The notes beneath the pieces were generated by a model. That model saw nothing but the letters and a program-made list of their open reading frames with translations, was not told where the DNA came from and made no database searches. From positions 24,256,622 through 24,320,621 of the forward strand of contig NC_089782.1 in NCBI RefSeq assembly GCF_040412425.1: DNA of 64,000 nt. Direction: 5' to 3'. Below are positions 56,155-64,000 of the stretch, piece by piece; position 1 is the first letter of the stretch, and each line of letters opens with the position of its first letter. The translations under genes and the position numbers were made by a program. Source of the stretch: Macrobrachium rosenbergii (taxonomy: Eukaryota > Arthropoda > Malacostraca > Decapoda > Palaemonidae).

Positions 56155-57886
56155 ATTGAATTTGTATTTACAGAGAACCAGGTTCCTAGCCTTCTCAAAT
56201 CTTTTAGTCATTACGTAATCTCCCAAAGCATTGCATTGTGTTATGTGTACTTATTCTATACATAGATAGAGAAATATGTGAATATATGAATATACATGAA
56301 TATATGCTTATGTATACGCATAATAACAGGTCATTTCCTTTCAAGGAGTAGGTTGCTAGGAAAAACAAAACAGCAACCACTGCCAAGTTCAACCTAAAAC
56401 TTCTCAATAAAGGGTGACACTCCCCCCTGTAGAAAACTTACAAAGCAACAGCAGCTTCGCAGTATGGTCACAAAAAAGGCCTCACTGGTAGTTCATCGAA
56501 CCCTCCTCCGATCAAGCACACTGCGCTGATTGCCATTATCTTGAATGTTCTCGCAAGCTTCCAGGATATGTAATTTGTTTTCAGCTAGATTTAGTCAAAA
56601 CTTTCTTGGGAAGCCTCTCCTCCCTCCTTCTAACTCTTTACAGCTGTAGCCTTTTTAACAAACCTAAATGGCAACTTCGAGCATCCAAACTCATGGCGTG
56701 TGTACAACTTGGGTGCCTCAGCTGGACCGAATGGTTGGTATTGTCCCTCTCCCAAAACCACGACCAGTACATTGAGGCCTTTGGCAAGCGCACCCAGAAA
56801 AGATCTATTAAGACCGGTAGCCTCCATGCACAATCCAGTCTCCCTTTAGGTAAAATCACTTTCTGTCACGATATTTATTATCATTATTCAGAAGATGAAC
56901 CCTATTCATATGGAACAAGCCCACAGGGGCCATGGACTTGAAATTCAAGCTTCTAAGGAATATGGTGTTCATTTGAAAGAATGGGACCAGTGAGTATCTC
57001 TTCTACCCTTGACCAGGGCACAACTGCGCTCCTTCTTTCGAGGGGAGAGCCCTTAGCCTTTGATCAAATACTCTTCCGCAATGCAGTAGGGCTGCATCCA
57101 TTCAAAAGAGGCTTACATATAGTACACCTTTCCCAGAAGCTTTGCTATTGGATAGTTTATCCTCGTGTCCAGGACACAAAATGATCCTTCCACCCGACTA
57201 AACCACATCAAAACACTCTGATCCATCTGTTCGCTTAAACTAATCTTTTTATCACATTGTCATATCCCTCCATTTGGACGTATACCCCTGGGAGCAGGGA
57301 AACCCAAGTCTTCTTGTGTGTTCAGAGTATTCGATGTGCTCTGTTTGAGAGAACAACGCGACAAATTATTACCTTATTATTCTCGACAATAAGGAAATAA
57401 AAACCAGAAACAGCAAAAACTGATGTGGAACTCAAAAGGAAAACCTAATTTCCTACAGTCGAAGGTAATCTGGACTCTCCCGGAAGCCAGGCACAAATTT
57501 ACCTACTGCTTGACGCAAACAGCGAGTCTACCGATCTGAAGAGCAAGCAGAGGAAAACTAAAACACCAAAAAAAAAAAAAAAGAAAAGAAGAAAGGAAGA
57601 AAAGAATAGTCATAACAGGAAATTATGTCCAGGGACAGGGGTAAGCACTGCATCCCAAAGTTGCCAGAAAAATGTCTGACCTGCAAATTCCCATGGGGTT
57701 TTAGAATAAGAGAAGATTCATGACTTGAAAGTGGAAAGGAGGAGTTCTCGCCAGCTGCATTCTGAAGGGAGTTTGCGATACCGCCTCTAGGCTGTCGAGT
57801 GGGGAAATTAGTACCGAATTAAATGGCTGTGAGAGCAAAAAAAAAGTGTGGGGATGCATTCGTTATAATTCCAGTGAACGTGGAAA

Positions 57887-57889
<3 letters not shown>
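56152..57889. other. Stretch with no supported gene; possible repeat end
   Basis: The segment 'aagcccacaggggccatgga' 'cttgaaattcaagcttct' and 'aatatggtgttcatttgaaa' (56,917-56,979) resembles a motif I associate with a dispersed decapod repeat. The 'ttgaaattcaag' core is palindromic. Open frames on both strands around 56.6-56.9 kb show no recognisable domain. Poly(A) near 57,569. Confidence 0.4.
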
Positions 57890-57949
<60 letters not shown>

Positions 57950-58065
57950 TTATATATTCACTATTTCCTTTTCCAAATTATGCCTCTTCTTATGATTCAT
58001 AAAGTCCTATGGAATTATCTTTTATCATTATAAAATCATATTTTATCATATATGCCTGGCATCTC

Positions 58066-58120
<55 letters not shown>

Positions 58121-58201
58121 ATTATTTATTCATCATCCCTTTCCCAGGCTATTCTTTTCTGTATTATCCTCAAAGCCATTATATTCCAATATTGATAAAA
58201 G

Positions 58202-58291
<90 letters not shown>

Positions 58292-58397
58292 TTATATATT
58301 CACTATCTCCTTTTCCAAATTATGCCTCTTCTTATAACTCAAAAGGTCCTATGAAATTATCTTTTATCATTATAAAATTATATTTTATCATATATGC

Positions 58398-58436
<39 letters not shown>

Positions 58437-58545
58437 CAATCATTTATTCATCATCTCCTTTGCCAGGTTATTCTTTTTTGTATTATCCTCAAAGTCATTA
58501 TATTTCAATATTGATAAAAGTATCTTTTATCATTAAATATATGTC

Positions 58546-58615
<70 letters not shown>
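57890..58615 (+). repeat. CT-punctuated higher-order tandem repeat
   Basis: CT tracts (57,890-57,943; 58,070-58,117; 58,203-58,287; 58,405-58,433; 58,552-58,613) alternate with two related spacers. Spacer 1 ('gtgattatatattcactat', then 'ccaaattatgcctcttctta') occurs at 57,946 and 58,287. Spacer 2 ('atttattcatcat', then 'tattatcctcaaag') occurs at 58,121 and 58,438. The full two-spacer unit is ~320-340 bp and is present twice, with a partial third. Confidence 0.92.
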
Positions 58616-58616
<1 letters not shown>

Positions 58617-59403
58617 CTGTGATTATTTATTCATCATTTCCTTTGCCAGATTATACCTCTCCAAACTCCTTAAATTTCAACATTTATAAACGTATTTTTT
58701 ATCATCAACCATATCTCTGGCACAAGTGTATACGATATAATTCCACTAACCATAGAATATGTTTCCTCCTTAGCGATTATATATATTGACGACTTCCCTT
58801 TAGAAAATGGAAATCCATTTTAAAAATAATTATGATTCAATATATATCAGAGTCTTTAAATCCTATAACATATTCGTGGTTCACAAGTATTCGACATTTT
58901 CTGCTAAACTTCAGTCCTTTATATGTATGAAGATTCGTTTCTTTTTTCCCAGCAGTTATTATCAAACTTTTACATTATCCCTTTCAAAAATGCTATAACT
59001 GAATATTTTCCAGATATTCTTTCTAACTGGGTTTTATTATCTAGTAAGGCAAAGAAAATCAAATATTTCCTTTATGAAACTGGAAAAAACTATGAATTAC
59101 TATATTTCTTCAAAGACTTTTTTGATCAAACACTGGAAATCTTTTTCCGTTCATAAATAAAGTTTTTCAGTCTTTGAAAGTCTCTTAAAGAACTAAATTC
59201 TGTACCATGTCTGGAGAGCAAATACCTTGTTTTAATGGATAAGAGAGAGAGAGAAAGAAGACGAGACAGAGACAGAAGAACAGAGAAGAGAGAGAAGGTT
59301 ATAAAATAAAATGTAAATGGAATAAATCACTAAAATGGATCAATTTAATAAAAATAAAATAAAACTGATTATAATGAAATAAAAATTAAACTAAAATAAA
59401 TTA

Positions 59404-59406
<3 letters not shown>
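58616..59406. other. AT-rich stretch without a gene
   Basis: A partial spacer 2 continues to about 58,700; the rest is AT-rich with no recognised feature. Confidence 0.5.

Positions 59407-59449
<43 letters not shown>
59407..59449. repeat. (ATA)n microsatellite
   Basis: Uninterrupted trinucleotide tract at the left edge of a LINE relic. Confidence 0.95.
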
Positions 59450-59450
<1 letters not shown>

Positions 59451-59945
59451 GAGGCATGATTCAGAAGCAAGCTCTCTTCACTGGAGCCTGTGCAGAAACG
59501 CCAGCTAGCTTGCAGTAATAAGTGGTACGAACACCAACCTGAGGAGTGATAGAAAACGACCGAGCAAAAAGATCCTCTGGGACTATGGTATCAGAACAAT
59601 AAGGGTGATACGTACCAACAGACCATACGTAACGTTGATTGACAAAATCAAGAAAGTATCACTCATTGATGTCGCAGTACCTGGGACACCAGAGTAGATG
59701 AAAGAAAGAAAAACATTGATAAGTATCAGACCTGAAAATCAAAATGAGAAAGGACATGGAATATGCCAGTGGAAATTGTACCCATAATGATTGGAGCACT
59801 AGGCACGATCCCAAGATCCCTGAAAAGGATCTGGTAAAACTAAGCCAGTAGCTCCAGGACTCATGCTGAAGAGTGTGCTACTAGCAACCAGCGGACATAA
59901 TGAAAAGTGGTGGACTCTAAGGAGGCGGGGATGCAACCGGAACCA
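59450..59945 (+). pseudogene. LINE reverse-transcriptase C-terminal relic
   Basis: The plus strand translates to a short region with the order IRTIRVIRTNRPYVTLIDK, then SLIDVAVPGTP (59,590-59,690), followed after a stop by IRPENQNEKG and, frameshifted, an IGALG-type segment near 59,790. From memory, 'TxRPDxxxxDK...xxIDVAxPxD' then 'IVIGALGxxP' is the C-terminal signature downstream of reverse transcriptase in several animal LINEs. The rest of the polyprotein is absent (5'-truncated). An (AAT)n tract at 60,010-60,083 is the probable tail. Confidence 0.6.
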
Positions 59946-60009
59946 GTTCTCCCCTCTCCCCACCCCCCCCAACCATAAAAACCAGCCAGTCGAATAGGAT
60001 GACTGTGAT

Positions 60010-60027
60010 ACAAAAAAAATAATAATA

Positions 60028-60083
<56 letters not shown>
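60010..60083. repeat. (AAT)n tract, probable LINE tail
   Basis: Nearly perfect AAT repeat directly after 'gactgtgatacaaaaaa'. Confidence 0.93.
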
Positions 60084-60084
<1 letters not shown>

Positions 60085-60813
60085 TCTGCACGAAAAAGAC
60101 AAAGCTTCATTTACACTACTTCAATTTCTTGAGTAGGCTACTTCAGGAGTTATTACTGCTTTACAGAATTTACATCGTTAGTTGAAGAACTTGCAAGCAT
60201 CTTGGCCTCAGTTACCAAGTGCAGACTATAAATTGCAATAAAAATCAGCATAAATATGTACTTGTTTACTTTAAAATACTTGCAATTACTATATCAATAT
60301 CAAAGGCTTACATTAAAAAATACTTGTCAAAAAATAAAGCATAATAATGTTCTTGCACGCGATAATACTTTTAGCTTTCTTTGAAAGTTGGAAGAAGCAC
60401 TTTGACAAATAATTATTTTCATTATTTAAATAAAAATTTTAAAATTACTTTTTCGGTATCCTTGCATCGCACGCAGTTATAATTTTCTAAAAATTTAAAA
60501 TAGTAAAAAAAAAAAAGCCTTATCCATTTATTTTCATTTACGCAAAAAAACTTACGTCGCATTTTTTGTTAACGGAGAGTGAATAAAAAAAATAAAATGT
60601 AAACCCTTTCACTTCCTGCTCAGAGAGCACTCAAGATCTCCCTAAGAAAGAAACAACACAGAAGATGAAAAATCTGGAGAAACATCACTTTTAAAGAGGA
60701 ACAAAGTCGGGCGCTGTTCTTTCCCTAATTCCTGTCGCTCATTTGCGGTCTTTCCTCGAGAATTATATTCCAGACTCAAGGAAAACGCGCCTTTTATTTC
60801 TTACACTTGGGTT

Positions 60814-60814
<1 letters not shown>
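60084..60814. other. Unannotated stretch
   Basis: AT-rich. 'aaagaggaacaaagtcgggc' near 60,695 weakly resembles block E ('aaagaagaagaaaatcc'). No gene. Confidence 0.45.
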
Positions 60815-60870
<56 letters not shown>

Positions 60871-60934
60871 CAAATTCATATCGTGGAGTTTCTTTGATAT
60901 ATTTTATGTTTTTCTTTCATCTTTGACATTTTGT

Positions 60935-61007
<73 letters not shown>

Positions 61008-61072
61008 ACCAATTCATATCGAGTTGTTTCTTTGTTGTATTTTCTGTTTTTCTTTCATCTTTGACATTTTGT

Positions 61073-61123
<51 letters not shown>

Positions 61124-61199
61124 CTTTACTTAAATTCATATCGGGAGTTTCTTTGATATATTTTATGTTTTCTTTCATCTTTGACATTTTTGTTTATTT

Positions 61200-61265
<66 letters not shown>

Positions 61266-61330
61266 ACCAATTCATATCAGTTGTTTCTTTTATTTGTATT
61301 TTATGTTTTCCTTTCATCTTTGACATTTTT

Positions 61331-61395
<65 letters not shown>

Positions 61396-61555
61396 TAATT
61401 CATATCGAGTTGCTTCTTTGTTGTGTTTTGTGTTTTTCTTTCATCTTTGACATTTTGTTATTCTCTCTCTCTCTTTCTTTTCAAATTCATATCGAGGAGT
61501 TTCTTTGTCGTATTTTATGTTTTTCTTTCATCTTTGACATTTTGTTATTCTCTCT

Positions 61556-61592
<37 letters not shown>

Positions 61593-61657
61593 TACTTTTA
61601 CCAAATCCATATCGAGGAGTTTTCATGTTATATTTTAATTTGTTTTTTTATCTTTGA

Positions 61658-61738
<81 letters not shown>

Positions 61739-61906
61739 CACTTTACCAAATCCATATCAAGGAGTTTTTGTTATATTTTATGTTTTTCTTTCAACTTTGA
61801 CATTTCCTTATTTTTTCTACTCTCTCCCTCTCTCACTCTCCCTCGTTTACCAAATCCATGTCGAGGAGTTTTTTTGTTATATTTTAATTTTTTCTTTCAT
61901 CTTTGA

Positions 61907-61947
<41 letters not shown>

Positions 61948-61987
61948 TTTTACCAAATACATACCGTAAAGTTTTCTTGTTATATCT

Positions 61988-62061
<74 letters not shown>
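60815..62061 (+). repeat. CT-punctuated minisatellite, about ten units
   Basis: CT tracts of 20-75 bases alternate with a ~75-base spacer of fixed order: 'ttaccaaattcatatcg', 'ggagtttctttg', 'atattttatgttttt' and 'ctttcatctttgacatt'. Spacers begin near 60,870, 61,005, 61,128, 61,262, 61,393, 61,478, 61,595, 61,741, 61,848 and 61,946. A continuous 282-codon plus frame crosses it, made of Ser-Leu runs between hydrophobic spacer peptides; its length reflects the lack of stops in CT repeats. Confidence 0.95.
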
Positions 62062-62510
<449 letters not shown>

Positions 62511-62595
62511 TTTTACAAATTCATATGTGTGTGTACAGTATGTATGTATAATATATAAAACCTGAAACTGTTTGCAACATATATTTCTACACACA

Positions 62596-62597
<2 letters not shown>

Positions 62598-62681
<84 letters not shown>

Positions 62682-62685
62682 CAAA
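62598..62685. repeat. (TA)n then (CA)n microsatellite
   Basis: TA to 62,671 followed by a short CA run. Confidence 0.97.
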
Positions 62686-63779
62686 CTGTTTCAACTAACA
62701 GGAATGGCTCCAGAGGAAAAAACACAAAAGCAATCACTGTTACAGTTACACTCTATCTGCAAAATTTCAGATAAACCCCCGTGCAGAAAACATCTACAAA
62801 GACAATTGTCTCATACACCCATGTTATGACTCATCAGCAGGACCTCGAATCCCCTGCATGCACCGTGCCATTCACATTTATACTGCACGTACTTCTGCTA
62901 AATAGTAAGGCTCTTCCTAACCCATTCCTCTTTTGCGTCGTCTATCCAGTTCTTCTCCTCCTCCTTCCTACGATTTCCCTATTATACACTCTTTCACCAC
63001 TCTATTGTCTTCAATTCTTTCCACATGACCAAAACACTCTCACCCTTCTTTTCACCTGTGTGAACAATTTTACTACTTCAGTGCATCAGCATTTTTTGCT
63101 TTTTTAATTCTTCTTAAGCCGCACATACTTCGCAAGCAATTCGTGTCAGCAACTTCAAACATTTTTCTTGCACTTGCATTCAACGTCCACATGTCACTTC
63201 CTTAAAGGAGAGCTGGCCCAACAATCCCCTTATACATCCCCACCGTGGCATCCATGGACACTCCAATTCCATTCCGTGTTTTACACACATTTCTTCCTGT
63301 CTTCCTTGCTTCACCTGTTCTGTGACTCACCACGCCTCTCCTCCTGCCATCATCCGTTATATTTACTCCGCATCCGTCATTCAAATTCTCAGCAAGTCTT
63401 CAGGGAAGAGGCGGTCGCTCACATTCGCATTAATCGTTACCATATTGATACAGTTTGGTTAAAAAGACTAGAGAAAATTATCCTTACTGACCTATAACTG
63501 CCTCTGTAGGATGTCAGGTCAGCTGACTAAAGATCTATCTCTAATTTGACCTTTAACTGCATGAAGTGGATTTATGCCCTTTCAATCTTAACTGGATTTT
63601 GTTTTATTTTTTTAACTAAGCCTTCTTTGTAATATCTTTTTCGCTTTTTTGTTGTAAGAAGTTTGCCTGAGAAAGTTTTCGAGTATAGGAGAAAGAACTG
63701 GCATTCTGTTGTTTCACTTTTCTCGCGGAAGCTGAAAATTGTAATCAAATCAATCTATATATATATACACATTTTATAT
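62686..63779. other. Stretch with no supported gene
   Basis: C/T-rich on the plus strand at 62,850-63,400 with open plus frames of 109 and 108 codons. Neither has a recognisable domain, start context or paralogue. Could be an exon of an unknown gene, but nothing argues for it. The stretch 63,170-63,390 reads on the minus strand as MNDGCGVNITDDGRRRG..., also unrecognised. Confidence 0.4.
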
Positions 63780-63780
63780 A

Positions 63781-63908
<128 letters not shown>

Positions 63909-64000
63909 CTTAATTTTTTATCATTTCACTGAAAGGAGATCGACCTAATCTCAATAAAGAATCCACTATCTATACTTCCCACCGTTCATTCAAAAGATTA

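Overview
This window looks like intergenic or intronic DNA from a large, repeat-rich arthropod genome, most likely a decapod crustacean (shrimp, prawn or crayfish). The reasons are: very dense long (CT)n/(GA)n and (TA)n microsatellites; many copies of a ~310-bp SINE-like repeat of a type I associate with decapods; a multi-hairpin element (about 25.9-26.3 kb) that I also recall from decapod transcripts; and no bacterial-style gene organisation. No intact host protein gene, rRNA or functional tRNA could be supported. Nearly all long open frames are translations of CT, GA or TA microsatellites.

Two levels of organisation stand out. (1) Diverged copies of a roughly 5-kb unit recur through the window. 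I label its recognisable blocks H, A, B, C, (D), E, G, F in plus-strand order. From about 5 to 28 kb the blocks lie in plus orientation (G 5.1, F 6.0, A 7.5, B 7.8, G 10.9, F 11.5, A 12.9, B 13.1, C 13.8, D 14.5, B 16.2, C 16.9, D 17.7, B 21.6, C 22.7, E 28.2 kb). From about 30 to 52 kb the same blocks recur in reversed order and orientation (F 30.4, G 31.1, E 31.6, C 33.4, B 34.0, A 34.6; C 38.7, B 39.2, A 39.7, H 39.9; F 42.2, G 42.9, E 43.9, C 51.0, B 51.4, A 51.9, H 52.1 kb). The window is therefore an old tandem array that switches orientation near 28-30 kb. (2) Mobile elements have been inserted into this framework: at least 14 copies or fragments of the ~310-bp SINE-like element (many with 7-14-bp target-site duplications), tRNA-headed SINE fragments, a retroposon with an (ATT)n tail, a LINE 3' relic with an (AAT)n tail, small foldback elements and a possible solo LTR.

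The most notable element is a 4,556-bp DNA transposon at 46,041-50,596. It has imperfect ~150-bp terminal inverted repeats and a TAC duplication. It carries a heavily frameshifted minus-strand gene (46,665-49,600) with a conserved HEQ/DGGA region, a PIN/XPG-like nuclease core (DGSALV, HEEADT, DTDVLV, GCDTVSAF) and a C-terminal CxC cysteine cluster. This fits the Academ (XPG-type) superfamily as I recall it. It sits inside a SINE-like copy whose own duplication (acttcagct) flanks the whole nest.

Layout: 0-5 kb, microsatellites, a 60-bp minisatellite and one SINE-like copy; 5-23 kb, plus-oriented array with a G-rich minisatellite (12.3-12.85 kb) and a CT-punctuated minisatellite (19.7-20.4 kb); 23-30 kb, SINE-like copies, TA arrays and the hairpin element; 30-52 kb, minus-oriented array with nested insertions; 52-57 kb, mostly featureless; 57-64 kb, CT-punctuated minisatellites, a LINE relic and TA/CA arrays. 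All calls come from reading the sequence by eye; element boundaries are approximate unless a target-site duplication fixes them.
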